Position numbers and translations under genes: made by a program. Shown here piece after piece: positions 27,036 to 41,233 of a stretch of 64,000 nucleotides of DNA. Origin of the DNA: Siphonodentalium dalli (Eukaryota > Mollusca > Scaphopoda > Gadilida > Siphonodentaliidae); assembly GCA_032622095.1 (NCBI GenBank), contig CP136064.1, forward strand, positions 49,732,073-49,796,072, read 5' to 3'. Each line of letters opens with the position of its first letter. Position 1 is the stretch's first letter. A model generated the notes under the pieces. That model searched no databases. It was not told where the DNA came from and saw only the letters and a program-made list of their open reading frames with translations.

Positions 27036-28943
27036 CATATGACATACTGGCGATGGGTATATAATATATGATCTTGAGCGCGTTACCATTTCTGACAATG
27101 GTTTTCTTGTTCTGTATGATTATACTTTACACTGTTGTATCTACAGACAAGACATGAGATAAATTTAAATAATCGAGAAATAGTTAGAGCTATACTTTTT
27201 CATCTCCGACAACTGAAATAAAAATAGTAAGATTGTTAGAACATTGTTCTATATATCTCCACGCTCCAATGTCCCCAACACACCTTTCTTGCGATTTAAC
27301 TAGATATTTTGTGTACTCTATGAGATTAGTCATCATATAAACCTCAACAGAGATATCTCCAGCTTTTAAAGAGCGCAAAATCGGAGATCACGATATTTTG
27401 AAATGACCAAAACCTTCAATCGCCATTTTATCAGAAAAGAGAAAACCGGAGTTGGCACATTGTGATTATCGAGCGACGATATGAGGAAGGGTCTATCGCA
27501 TATATATCACGTTGATTTATTCGTGCATTCGCAGAGCCGCGATCGGCAAATAAACGGTTTATAGCGTGATTATGCATGACATACGCATGCCATATGTGGC
27601 CAGGGTGTGTATATGGAATTGTTGCCCGCTATTATCGGGTAGGAATATATGTGCATGCGCACTACATCGGCTATAATTCACAAAAACATGCATTTTTAAG
27701 TGAAATATGGCGCTATATATATAGGACATATATGGTTGCATGTTCCACACGTTTTTAAAATAGACAAATTTTCTTGCCAATTTCGGGTAGTTGCCTAGCA
27801 ACAAATACTAAGGAGAGATCGGGTGGCAAAGTCTCCCGATCTTAAAATGATCAGTGGTCCATGCATAACATGCCTGTACATAGTTTCAGACATGTGCCTC
27901 CTTCGAACATAACCAACAACATGCGACTAGAGACTAGACTAAATTAAGGCATAGCAACGGTTGTCATGGACATTATCATGATAGGAAACAAGGTCACAAG
28001 TCTTTGTAATTCTTCCTATGTCACAAATAGACTTGAAATATACAATTCACAACAACTAAAGTTGAATGAAATACTAAAATACATTCTTATTTGAGCATGT
28101 TTTTACTTTCGGGTAGTTGCCTAGCAACCGTTGCTAAGCAGGGCCAATTCTCGATAGGGTCTATTCTGAAAATGATCAGGAAGGTCCAAGGAACATATGT
28201 TGGAAGTTTCATGCTTTTATCAATATTTGTACAATTCTTACATTTCCATGCACCAAGCGCCTGGACTAAATGTCTGTTTCAACAATAACGAAGTTCACCA
28301 TTTAGCATATACACTACAGATTATTTAGGAGCAAAGATAACATATTCAAAACTGATATATAAAATCAGTGGGTAGAAATGTATGACCCGATATGAAAAAA
28401 GCTAATATTTTGGCGAATGACCTTGACCTTTGTGTATGACCTTGACATTTAGAGGTAGTAGACCATTATAGGAATATTTTTTATACTGCCGAAAAAACCC
28501 TCCGTTGCCATGGAAACACAAATTGTGCACACTAAGCTACACTGCCACAATGCGCCCCAGCTTTGAGAAAAATGTTGATACAATTTGCCAACCAAAATGG
28601 TACCATTCTCGGTCCTGGCTCATGGACTACGTTGATTGAATGGAATTTGTTAGAATTGGAAGAATTTGCAAGTCAAAATGCGAAAATTGTCAATCTTTTG
28701 ACACTGCATGATCATAAATGCGACAAATATCTTACAAAACGCAGAGGATTAATAATACATAAATTTAGTTTTTGAAGATTCTGAGTTATATTGGATTAAA
28801 TCCAAATCGAGGCCGGGTGTGATATTCGGCAAACCATTACCCTCCCTGAATGGAAGGGTTATAATCTAGTTGGGTATTTGCTCTTTCTGCGATATCCTGC
28901 AGCTACTTCCCTGAACCGTGGTCCATTTGGTAGTCACCCCAAC

Positions 28944-29382
28944 AATACGCAGATAACGATGAGAAATAAAAACGATTCTTTAACTTCTCTAACGCTTGTA
29001 TCGCTCTGTATCAAGGGTTACTATTGGGACGCAGATAACGATGAGAAATAAAATCACCTCTATAAGATTCTGTAACGCTTGTATCGCTCTGTATCAAGGG
29101 TTACTACTGCATGGGACGCAGATAATCACTAGAAATAAAAACGATTCCTTAAACTTCTGTAACGCTTGTATCGCTCTGTATCAAGGGTTACGACTGGGAC
29201 GCAGATAACGATGATAAATAAAAACGATTCTTTAACTTCTGTAACGCTTGTATCGCTCTGTGTCAAGGGTTACTACTGGGACGCAGATAACGATGGGAAA
29301 TAAAAACGATTCCTTAAACTTCTGTAACGCTTGTATCGCTCTGTATCAAGGGTTACGACTGGGACGCAGATAACGATGATAA
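28944..29382 (+). repeat. 83-bp tandem array, copy 2
   Basis: Equivalent of 22277-22715 in the second 6.67-kb unit; two further units near 31372-31528. Confidence 0.9.
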
Positions 29383-30528
29383 ATAACGAGAGGCCGATCA
29401 CGATCGGCAGATGTTTAACCCATACCTTGGCGATAGCGATTAGCTATTTTTATAAATTTTATAAATCCTTACACCAACCTTTTCATGAGTGCAAAAGTTT
29501 CAACAATTCACACTTTATATAGTGATCGTGTGAAAAATATTTAGTTATCACATTGTGTCAACAGGATTGGTGGAGGATGTTAATATTTTTAAGCAAATAA
29601 ACCAAATGACCCTCACTATGCAGGTTAGGGGTGTGTTATCGTCAACTATGCCAAGAACTATAAACATAATCAATGGAAATATTTGAGTTATCAAATCGGA
29701 TAGAATGGGGTTAATCTTACCCAAACTAATGAACTGATAAACACAAAATAGTCTATGAAAAGCATGTCATTGGATTTAGAACCCCATACAATAAGTCAGT
29801 CTCAAGAATACCAGCACCATTAATATTATCCTGGAGCCCAAATGCAATTGAGGGAATTTCAAAATAAGACATTTCCTCTAATGATGAATATTCAATTGGT
29901 GATGTATTGAAACCCTTACTGAACCTGGCTCAAAGTGAAAGGGATAATATTATATCTGTCTATCGCATAATATGTGTCTATGGAATGGTTTAATTTTAAT
30001 CCCAAATCCATGCAAATCAAAAGTGGATCACCATCAACCTGGACATAACATAGGAGAATGATTAAATGAAAAGCATCAAAACCATATGATGTGTGGAGAG
30101 GGTTAATCATTTTCAATGACATCATGTTATGGAACTAAGGAATGTGTGGATAAATTTTTGTCTAAGATAAGACAACAGTGTTTGTAAAGAACAATGTCTG
30201 TAAAACAACACTACAAAGTAACAATGGACTATTCCAATTTATTATTTTAGAATAGGTGTCATATAGTGTGTGCATATAGCTAATGTAATAAACCTGTTTC
30301 AACAAAGGGGTTAACTTCATATTGCACAGAAAGCAGAACTCCACCAGAGAGTGAGTAATCAATCACAGTTTGACATAATTATGATAACAAGTCCAGCCAG
30401 TGGTACCACTATCATGCTTTATAGCATGTAGTATATAATGTCATAGTGATAATTAACTCATTTCAATAACACACATTGCTGTGGGATATATGTTCTCTTC
30501 AAATTCCCAGCAGTAATTACTTGAATTA

Positions 30529-31366
30529 TAAAGGGTCATAACTCTGTTAAAATATATCGGATCAAACCCATATTCGAACTCGATCTGTATTTAGGGGTGA
30601 TAAATTCATATACCAAATTTTGTGTTGATCAGATGAAAAATGTTTTGAGTCATAGCAGCTTGGGTGAATTCTAAGTACACATAAGAGTGAAAGGGTTAAT
30701 TAAACAATACCAAAAACCATACAGATGAAGAACGTGCTAAGAAAAACCTAGGTAAGAAATATGAGGCAGATCAGAAGAAATATGTTCAACTTATTGCATT
30801 GGATAGCATGTGTGTAAAGGGTTAATTATTTTCTAAACTGATCAACCAATAAATACCAAAAACTATACAGGTGAGGGGTGTGTCATCATAAACCTACATA
30901 TCAAATATGAACACAATCGGACAAAAAAATATTTCGGTTAGAGTATCGGATTTTTTTTTAATTTATTTTATTTTCGAAAAAAGGGTCATAACTCCTTTAA
31001 TTAATCGGATCAAACCCATATTCGGACTCGATCTGTATTTTGGGCTTCGAAACTCACATACCAAATTTGGTTCCAATCAGATAAAAAATGTTTGAGTTAT
31101 GGCAGAATGCGTGAATTCTAAGTTGAAAAAGGGCCATAACTCTGTAACAAAATCTCGGATCAAACCCAAATTCGAACTCGATCTGTATTTTGGGCTGAGA
31201 AACCCATATACAAAATTTGGTTTCGATCGGATAAAAAATGTTTGAGTTATCGCATTACTCGTAAAGTGTCTACGGACAGACGGACAGACAGACGGACAGA
31301 CGGACCAACGACGAGTGGTCAATCCGGGCAACGACACTATGTTTACCATACTATGGTATGGGTAAA
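30529..31366 (+). repeat. SINE-like tandem repeat, copy 2
   Basis: Equivalent of 23862-24700 in the second 6.67-kb unit. Confidence 0.8.
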
Positions 31367-32511
31367 CATAAAAACGATTCTTTAACTTCTGTAACGCTTG
31401 TATCGCTCTGTGTCAAGGGTTACTACTGGGACGCAGATAACGATGGGAAATAAAAACGATTCCTTGAAACTTCTGTAACGCTTGTATCGCTCTGTATCAA
31501 GGGTAACTACTGGGACGCAGATAACGACAAGAAAACCATAGTCAGAAATGGTAACGCCACCAAGATTATAGTATTACATATAAATAGAAATTATAAAAAA
31601 TACATAAAATATTTTGATAACAATTGCGTTTAAACAAGTAATCCTTCAAATTATTACTAACAAAGGAAGTAAATGACTGTGGGGTCACTCAACAGATTAT
31701 AAAGACTTGGACTTAGTATACTGTAAATACTGGGAATGTATATTTTTAAATTTTAGTCTAAAATTTAAATGAAATAATTAAAAGATAAAATTTAGCAAGT
31801 AGTAAAAGTTAATTTTCTCATTTAATTTTTTTTTTTTGGTTAAATAAAGGAATAATTTAAATGTAAAATTTGGTTTAAAAAATGATTGACCGTGGCTCTT
31901 CCAATAATTGCGCGACTGACCTGGTCAATTGTTCTTAAGAAGTTGTTTTGAGAATTACTATGGAGGGAAATAGTTATGGCTGTGGCTTCGCAAGTAATTG
32001 ACTTGGTGACGTGATGTTAACAAATCTGAACTCCAGTAAACCAAGGACGCTCCATACCAAATATAAGGTAAATAAATAATTCTTTAGAAGTTGTTTTAAT
32101 ATTTACTATGGAGGGAAAGAATTGTGGTGCTGGCTTCGCAACTATTTGACCCCATTGTAACAAATATAAATATTAGTCACTCAGGCAATAGATGTATCTA
32201 TTAAGCTCTAGTATCAATTACACATATCTAGTGACACCTGCTCCACGATGGACGGGTATGTGTGAAGAATGAGTCCGTAAATTAGCCTACATATGACTGC
32301 ATTCGCGTATGGTCTGATGGAATTTCGTCAGAATCTGCACCTTTACGAAAAATCATGATATCTCAAAAAGCTCAACCCGGATTCTAGGGGACTTTTGCCA
32401 TATTGTCCATACTCATCTTCTTAGTAATCTCTGAAAAATTCAGCTTTCCCCTATTTTTTTCCGTAGTGAAACCTAATGTGCCTGGACTAGTGGCAGCGTT
32501 TCGAAACCTAA

Positions 32512-33700
32512 TTCTTCCGGCATGTCGAAATAAAGCAAGGACAGTCCCAAAAGTCGGGCGTTTTGGTACAACACGGCAACGATTGGCCACAGGTGACCGC
32601 GGAAAATCCCGTTGTTGCAGAGCGACTATATTATAGTTATCTTTTATCGGAATCCAACGACACGATGTTATTTACTTCTCCGGAAACTGGACTGAGGTGT
32701 CTCTCCTTCGGAGAAACAAGTTGTTCCTTCCAAAAGTGGAAACAGCAACTAGCACAACTAGTTCTGAGCGATGACAATCTGTCTCCGTTTTTGGCAGATG
32801 AGACATCGTGGACGAAGAAGAGTGTAGTTTCGCCTCTTCGAGGATTTACAGATGATGATATCAGTGTTCCCGAACATTTGCATAAAACCGCTCAACAGAA
32901 ATGCATTTTCCTGGACATATTCCTAAACGGGATTGCAAGATACTGTCCCGCTATCCCAAGAAGTGTTCTTGTCAGAAATTCTACATCAATAACCAGTGTA
33001 TGGAAAACCATATGTCAGCATTATAGTATATATGTAAATGATGAGAACGTGCTACAGGTCGACAGCAAGAACGTGGATGACAATATTATTAGGCCACAAA
33101 CTAACAGTCAGCTCGAACACGACACTACTCATGCTGTCAGAGATCATGAAAGTCGCCACGAACACAACAGACAAATGTCAGATAATCATCAGAGTCACAA
33201 CCTTCTACACAGTGACAGAGGGACACACATCACCAGAAACTTGTGAAAGCATTCAAAGCGCGCAAATACCACAAAGCATGACTCACTCCATTTGTGTATT
33301 GCGCGAAACACTAAGCGAAAAGTGGGACAAATCTGTTGATGACCGTAGTATCTCAGCTATGACAAATGTATCAGATCAGTACTTGGACATGACTGACATG
33401 GACACAGGAACATTTACATTTCATATCAATATAAATAAGTTCTACGACGTGATAACGCCCGGTGAACAGGATCACTTGGTATCATTCAGCGTGAATAAGT
33501 CAGTGAATCCCACCGCTGCCACCACGCCATTGTTAAGGAAGGACCACACCAAACCCAACACAGATAACGACAAGATCGATGAATTTATTCACGAGAACAC
33601 AGAACGCATGCTTCAATCTGAAGTTGCACAATCACACGAACTAAATCGGTCTCGACCAACAGCACCCATACAAGAGCGTTCACACACAACTCTATCATAG
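32512..33700 (+). pseudogene. Gag-like reading frame with the same frameshift, copy 3
   Basis: Third copy, again identical in translation over both frames (first frame ends 33246, second ends 33700). Upstream, one substitution changes a Val codon to Phe in an overlapping frame; the gag-like frame itself is unchanged. Confidence 0.4.
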
Positions 33701-35609
33701 CATATGACATACTGGCGATGGGTATATAATATATGATCTTGAGCGCGTTACCATTTCTGACAATGGTTTTCTTGTTCTGTATGATTATACTTTACACTGT
33801 TGTATCTACAGACAAGACATGAGATAAATTTAAATAATCGAGAAATAGTTAGAGCTATACTTTTTCATCTCCGACAACTGAAATAAAAATAGTAAGATTG
33901 TTAGAACATTGTTCTATATATCTCCACGCTCCAATGTCCCCAACACACCTTTCTTGCGATTTAACTAGATATTTTGTGTACTCTATGAGATTAGTCATCA
34001 TATAAACCTCAACAGAGATATCTCCAGCTTTTAAAGAGCGCAAAATCGGAGATCACGATATTTTGAAATGACCAAAACCTTCAATCGCCATTTTATCAGA
34101 AAAGAGAAAACCGGAGTTGGCACATTGTGATTATCGAGCGACGATATGAGGAAGGGTCTATCGCATATATATCACGTTGATTTATTCGTGCATTCGCAGA
34201 GCCGCGATCGGCAAATAAACGGTTTATAGCGTGATTATGCATGACATACGCATGCCATATGTGGCCAGGGTGTGTATATGGAATTGTTGCCCGCTATTAT
34301 CGGGTAGGAATATATGTGCATGCGCACTACATCGGCTATAATTCACAAAAACATGCATTTTTAAGTGAAATATGGCGCTATATATATAGGACATATATGG
34401 TTGCATGTTCCACACGTTTTTAAAATAGACAAATTTTCTTGCCAATTTCGGGTAGTTGCCTAGCAACAAATACTAAGGAGAGATCGGGTGGCAAAGTCTC
34501 CCGATCTTAAAATGATCAGTGGTCCATGCATAACATGCCTGTACATAGTTTCAGACATGTGCCTCCTTCGAACATAACCAACAACATGCGACTAGAGACT
34601 AGACTAAATTAAGGCATAGCAACGGTTGTCATGGACATTATCATGATAGGAAACAAGGTCACAAGTCTTTGTAATTCTTCCTATGTCACAAATAGACTTG
34701 AAATATACAATTCACAACAACTAAAGTTGAATGAAATACTAAAATACATTCTTATTTGAGCATGTTTTTACTTTCGGGTAGTTGCCTAGCAACCGTTGCT
34801 AAGCAGGGCCAATTCTCGATAGGGTCTATTCTGAAAATGATCAGGAAGGTCCAAGGAACATATGTTGGAAGTTTCATGCTTTTATCAATATTTGTACAAT
34901 TCTTACATTTCCATGCACCAAGCGCCTGGACTAAATGTCTGTTTCAACAATAACGAAGTTCACCATTTAGCATATACACTACAGATTATTTAGGAGCAAA
35001 GATAACATATTCAAAACTGATATATAAAATCAGTGGGTAGAAATGTATGACCCGATATGAAAAAAGCTAATATTTTGGCGAATGACCTTGACCTTTGTGT
35101 ATGACCTTGACATTTAGAGGTAGTAGACCATTATAGGAATATTTTTTATACTGGCCGAAAAAACCCTCCGTTGCCATGGAAACACAAATTGTGCACACTA
35201 AGCTACACTGCCACAATGCGCCCCAGCTTTGAGAAAAATGTTGATACAATTTGCCAACCAAAATGGTACCATTCTCGGTCCTGGCTCATGGACTACGTTG
35301 ATTGAATGGAATTTGTTAGAATTGGAAGAATTTGCAAGTCAAAATGCGAAAATTGTCAATCTTTTGACACTGCATGATCATAAATGCGACAAATATCTTA
35401 CAAAACGCAGAGGATTAATAATACATAAATTTAGTTTTTGAAGATTCTGAGTTATATTGGATTAAATCCAAATCGAGGCCGGGTGTGATATTCGGCAAAC
35501 CATTACCCTCCCTGAATGGAAGGGTTATAATCTAGTTGGGTATTTGCTCTTTCTGCGATATCCTGCAGCTACTTCCCTGAACCGTGGTCCATTTGGTAGT
35601 CACCCCAAC

Positions 35610-36048
35610 AATACGCAGATAACGATGAGAAATAAAAACGATTCTTTAACTTCTCTAACGCTTGTATCGCTCTGTATCAAGGGTTACTATTGGGACGCAG
35701 ATAACGATGAGAAATAAAATCACCTCTATAAGATTCTGTAACGCTTGTATCGCTCTGTATCAAGGGTTACTACTGCATGGGACGCAGATAATCACTAGAA
35801 ATAAAAACGATTCCTTAAACTTCTGTAACGCTTGTATCGCTCTGTATCAAGGGTTACGACTGGGACGCAGATAACGATGATAAATAAAAACGATTCTTTA
35901 ACTTCTGTAACGCTTGTATCGCTCTGTGTCAAGGGTTACTACTGGGACGCAGATAACGATGGGAAATAAAAACGATTCCTTAAACTTCTGTAACGCTTGT
36001 ATCGCTCTGTATCAAGGGTTACGACTGGGACGCAGATAACGATGATAA
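35610..36048 (+). repeat. 83-bp tandem array, copy 3
   Basis: Equivalent of 22277-22715 in the third 6.67-kb unit; two further units near 38039-38195. Confidence 0.9.
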
Positions 36049-37195
36049 ATAACGAGAGGCCGATCACGATCGGCAGATGTTTAACCCATACCTTGGCGAT
36101 AGCGATTAGCTATTTTTATAAATTTTATAAATCCTTACACCAACCTTTTCATGAGTGCAAAAGTTTCAACAATTCACACTTTATATAGTGATCGTGTGAA
36201 AAATATTTAGTTATCACATTGTGTCAACAGGATTGGTGGAGGATGTTAATATTTTTAAGCAAATAAACCAAATGACCCTCACTATGCAGGTTAGGGGTGT
36301 GTTATCGTCAACTATGCCAAGAACTATAAACATAATCAATGGAAATATTTGAGTTATCAAATCGGATAGAATGGGGTTAATCTTACCCAAACTAATGAAC
36401 TGATAAACACAAAATAGTCTATGAAAAGCATGTCATTGGATTTAGAACCCCATACAATAAGTCAGTCTCAAGAATACCAGCACCATTAATATTATCCTGG
36501 AGCCCAAATGCAATTGAGGGAATTTCAAAATAAGACATTTCCTCTAATGATGAATATTCAATTGGTGATGTATTGAAACCCTTACTGAACCTGGCTCAAA
36601 GTGAAAGGGATAATATTATATCTGTCTATCGCATAATATGTGTCTATGGAATGGTTTAATTTTAATCCCAAATCCATGCAAATCAAAAGTGGATCACCAT
36701 CAACCTGGACATAACATAGGAGAATGATTAAATGAAAAGCATCAAAACCATATGATGTGTGGAGAGGGTTAATCATTTTCAATGACATCATGTTATGGAA
36801 CTAAGGAATGTGTGGATAAATTTTTGTCTAAGATAAGACAACAGTGTTTGTAAAGAACAATGTCTGTAAAACAACACTACAAAGTAACAATGGACTATTC
36901 CAATTTATTATTTTAGAATAGGTGTCATATAGTGTGTGCATATAGCTAATGTAATAAACCTGTTTCAACAAAGGGGTTAACTTCATATTGCACAGAAAGC
37001 AGAACTCCACCAGAGAGTGAGTAATCAATCACAGTTTGACATAATTATGATAACAAGTCCAGCCAGTGGTACCACTATCATGCTTTATAGCATGTAGTAT
37101 ATAATGTCATAGTGATAATTAACTCATTTCAATAACACACATTGCTGTGGGATATATGTTCTCTTCAAATTCCCAGCAGTAATTACTTGAATTAT

Positions 37196-38033
37196 AAAGG
37201 GTCATAACTCTGTTAAAATATATCGGATCAAACCCATATTCGAACTCGATCTGTATTTAGGGGTGATAAATTCATATACCAAATTTTGTGTTGATCAGAT
37301 GAAAAATGTTTTGAGTCATAGCAGCTTGGGTGAATTCTAAGTACACATAAGAGTGAAAAGGGTTAATTAAACAATACCAAAAACCATACAGATGAAGAAC
37401 GTGCTAAGAAAAACCTAGGTAAGAAATATGAGGCAGATCAGAAGAAATATGTTCAACTTATTGCATTGGATAGCATGTGTGTAAAGGGTTAATTATTTTC
37501 TAAACTGATCAACCAATAAATACCAAAAACTATACAGGTGAGGGGTGTGTCATCATAAACCTACATATCAAATATGAACACAATCGGACAAAAAAATATT
37601 TCGGTTAGAGTATCGGATTTTTTTTTAATTTATTTTATTTTCGAAAAAAGGGTCATAACTCCTTTAATTAATCGGATCAAACCCATATTCGGACTCGATC
37701 TGTATTTTGGGCTTCGAAACTCACATACCAAATTTGGTTCCAATCAGATAAAAAATGTTTGAGTTATGGCAGAATGCGTGAATTCTAAGTTGAAAAAGGG
37801 CCATAACTCTGTAACAAAATCTCGGATCAAACCCAAATTCGAACTCGATCTGTATTTTGGGCTGAGAAACCCATATACAAAATTTGGTTTCGATCGGATA
37901 AAAAATGTTTGAGTTATCGCATTACTCGTAAAGTGTCTATGGACAGACGGACAGACAGACGGACAGACGGACCAACGACGAGTGGTCAATCCGGGCAACG
38001 ACACTATGTTTACCATACTATGGTATGGGTAAA
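37196..38033 (+). repeat. SINE-like tandem repeat, copy 3
   Basis: Equivalent of 23862-24700 in the third 6.67-kb unit, with one C-to-T change beside the ACGG tail. Confidence 0.8.
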
Positions 38034-39160
38034 CATAAAAACGATTCTTTAACTTCTGTAACGCTTGTATCGCTCTGTGTCAAGGGTTACTACTGGGACG
38101 CAGATAACGATGGGAAATAAAAACGATTCCTTGAAACTTCTGTAACGCTTGTATCGCTCTGTATCAAGGGTAACTACTGGGACGCAGATAACGACAAGAA
38201 AACCATAGTCAGAAATGGTAACGCCACCAAGATTATAGTATTACATATAAATAGAAATTATAAAAAATACATAAAATATTTTGATAACAATTGCGTTTAA
38301 ACAAGTAATCCTTCAAATTATTACTAACAAAGGAAGTAAATGACTGTGGGGTCACTCAACAGATTATAAAGACTTGGACTTAGTATACTGTAAATACTGG
38401 GAATGTATATTTTTAAATTATAGTCTAAAATTTAAATGAAATAATTAAAAGATAAAATTTAGCAAGTAGTAAAAGTTAATTTTCTCATTTAATTTTTTTT
38501 TTTTGGTTAAATAAAGGAATAATTTAAATGTAAAATTTGGTTTAAAAAAATGATTGACCGTGGCTCTTCCAATAATTGCGCGACTGACCTGGTCAATTGT
38601 TCTTAAGAAGTTGTTTTGAGAATTACTATGGAGGGAAATAGTTATGGCTGTGGCTTCGCAAGTAATTGACTTGGTGACGTGATGTTAACAAATCTGAACT
38701 CCAGTAAACCAAGGACGCTCCATACCAAATATAAGGTAAATAAATAATTCTTTAGAAGTTGTTTTAATATTTACTATGGAGGGAAAGAATTGTGGTGCTG
38801 GCTTCGCAACTATTTGACCCCATTGTAACAAATATAAATATTAGTCACTCAGGCAATAGATGTATCTATTCTGTATATTAAGTTATTGGGTCTTACGTGT
38901 CTTGATATGTCTAAATATGTTTTGATGGACAGATCGCGCAAGCGCAAGGGACCCCCGACAATCTTATTTGTTGTGATTCCAATTGTTGACAATATGCACA
39001 TATACTTAAGAAACAGTCGCGCGCAAAGCGCGCTCCCGTAGGTCGGTGTTTGGATCCCATTTAATGAAAATATCATTGAAATAATCGGTTTTCCCCCAAT
39101 AAACATCCATATATTCAATATACATGTTTTTGGAGCAGAATTAGGTAGACCATATTGAAC

Positions 39161-39571
39161 GCCATAATTCTGCTGTGGTTAAGTGGTCAATTACTTTGGA
39201 CATTACTGTATGTAGATGGAGTTATCATTAGACCTCACATCCTTATATGGGATACAGTAATGCCCAAAGTAATTGACCACTTAACCACAGCAGAATTATG
39301 GGTAATTTTTCAGGATTTAAAATCCGGAAAAATTACCCACAATTCTGCTGTGGTTAAATGGTCAATTACTTTGGACATTACTGTATGTGGATGGAGTTAT
39401 CATTAGACCTCACATCCTTATATGGGCTACAGTAATGCCTAAAGTAATTGACAAATTAACCACAGCAGAATTATGGGTAATTTTTCAGGATTTAAAATCT
39501 TGAAAAATTACCCATAATTCTGCTGTGGTTAAGTGGTCAATTACTTTGGACATTACTGTATGTAGATGGAG
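39161..39571. repeat. Chain of alternately inverted foldback units
   Basis: The unit AATTCTGCTGTGGTTAAG...CATTACTGTA appears forward at 39161, inverted at 39253-39301, forward at about 39341, inverted at about 39429-39475 and forward again at about 39515. Small hairpins of the form GGGTAATTTTTC...GAAAAATTACCC lie between pairs. The same ends occur in the foldback at 52988-53205 and as a fragment near 48367-48400. Confidence 0.85.
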
Positions 39572-39759
39572 TTTGGACCTTGACTTGGGACCTTTGGTTT
39601 TTAACGCAACAAATGCGAGTACACCTTATACACAAATTTCTGATGTAGCCAGAGTTTTTATTGGATAATATGAGTTTGAAGCCTGCTTACATTTCAATAT
39701 GTTTTCAGTTTTGTATTGTCTGCAGCAGCTAGAACTCGGCGCGTTGAAGCAAAAGTTAT

Positions 39760-40640
39760 AAAAGAAAAATGTGTACGTAACGAGACTATAATACAAATGA
39801 AAAAATAAATTGAGGGGGGGTGGGCATTACAGGGAACTAAGGGTTGAGCCGATATACATATGTAGAGCGATAACGACCAATGTTGACATATTATGCATCT
39901 CAACTCTACTGTTGCAACAAGGTTATAAAATAGGGGGGGGGGGGGTGTCAGAATATTAGTCATCTCTATATAGTGCCAGAATAGTCATTTATGGACTTCT
40001 ATAGTGGTACAATACAAATTAGAATCAAATGATAAAAATATGTATGTAACACAACTATACCGATGAAAATAAAAATAAAAATTTAAGCCGGGATAAGATG
40101 TTGGGTTGGTTATATGGACTCGGAGAAAAAGGGGTTCGTACCGATGAACTGACATAAATTAGTGGAGCGATGTTGCCATGTAATGCATCGCGAATGTACT
40201 AAAGCAGCAATGATATAAAATTAGGGGGGGGTGTCAGAAATTATCTGTATCTCTATAGATGACACCAGAATTATATAGAAAGGAATAGCAATTGATATAC
40301 GTATACGGTATACTATAGTAATACCATAGACATATAAGTACAAGTATCACGCAATAAAATATTTCGTAACGTGACTATATCGATGAAAAAAATTAATAAA
40401 TTGGACTGGGATTAGAGATTGGGTTGGTTATATGTGGATAATTGGATATGGAATTCATACCGATGAAATGATACAAATTAGTGGAGCGATAAAGACCAAT
40501 GTTGACACTTAGTCAGGCTACGCGGGGGAAATAGGGGTTGATACGATAGACCGAAATAAATTTGTCGAGTGATAATGACCAATTTTGACGTATAAAGTAA
40601 CGCGACTGTACTGTTGCACAATTATCATGTAGAACCAGTC
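39760..40640 (+). repeat. Diverged tandem repeat with G-runs, unit about 300-330 bp
   Basis: Three to four units share GATGAAAAxAATAAATT, TTGGGTTGGTTATATG or similar, ACCAATGTTGACA and TAGGGGGGGTGTCAGAA. The G-runs (about 39819, 39931 and 40225) vary in length. Confidence 0.6.
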
Positions 40641-40699
40641 AAATATGGACTCTGGTGCCAATATGGAACATCTCAGAAAACATTTGAAGGGCCCTAAAA

Positions 40700-41233
40700 T
40701 TTATTTAACATGGGATCTGCCATACAAATCGATTTATGTTGATAAATCTCTTATTTTTCAAAATTTTAAGCTCAGACTTGGTGTGTCTGAGTGGGATACG
40801 TATATATTCCTAAAATGATAGGATACAGCACATAATTATGTTTTAGGTGGAAGAAATGAATTTTTTTCGATGATAAAATTTAACATGGGATCTGCCATAC
40901 AAATCGATTTATGTTGATAAATCTCTTATTTTTCAAAATTTTAAGCTCAGACTTGGTGTGTCTGAGTGGGATACGTATATATTCCTAAAATGATAGGATA
41001 CAGCACATAATTATATTTTAGGTGGAAGAAATGAATTTTTTTCGATGATAAAATTTAACATGGGATCTGCCATACAAATCGATTTATGTTGATAAATCTC
41101 TTATTTTTCAAAATTTTAAGCTGAGACTTGGTGTGTCTGAGTGGGATACGTATATATTCCTAAAATGATAGGATACAGCACATAATTATGTTTTAGGTGA
41201 AAGAAATGAATTTTTTTCGATGATAAAATTTAC
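40700..41233 (+). repeat. 175-bp tandem repeat, three copies
   Basis: TGGGATCTGCCATACAAATC starts at 40711, 40886 and 41061, exactly 175 bp apart. Copies differ by only a few bases (for example ATTATGTT or ATTATATT). The unit is close to nucleosome length, as in many satellites. No coding content. Confidence 0.95.

Larger units (their letters stand above)
27080..31557. mobile_element. Nested element with 30-bp inverted ends, copy 2
   Basis: Copy in the second 6.67-kb unit; inverted ends at 27080-27109 and 31528-31557, same content. Confidence 0.65.
25537..32201 (+). repeat. 6.67-kb tandem unit, copy 2
   Basis: Same content and order as copy 1. The junction with copy 1 is seamless (CTATT then AAGCTC). 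Differences include one lost G in the homologue of the ACTGGCCG stretch near 21819 and isolated substitutions. Confidence 0.95.
33745..38224. mobile_element. Nested element with 30-bp inverted ends, copy 3
   Basis: Copy in the third 6.67-kb unit; inverted ends at 33745-33774 and 38195-38224, same content. Confidence 0.65.
32202..38869 (+). repeat. 6.67-kb tandem unit, copy 3
   Basis: Same content as copies 1 and 2. It ends at GATGTATCTATT, after which unique sequence (CTGTATATTAAG) begins, fixing the right boundary of the array. A few private substitutions are present, such as CTATTTTTTTCC near 32453 and ATTATAGTC near 38417. Confidence 0.95.
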
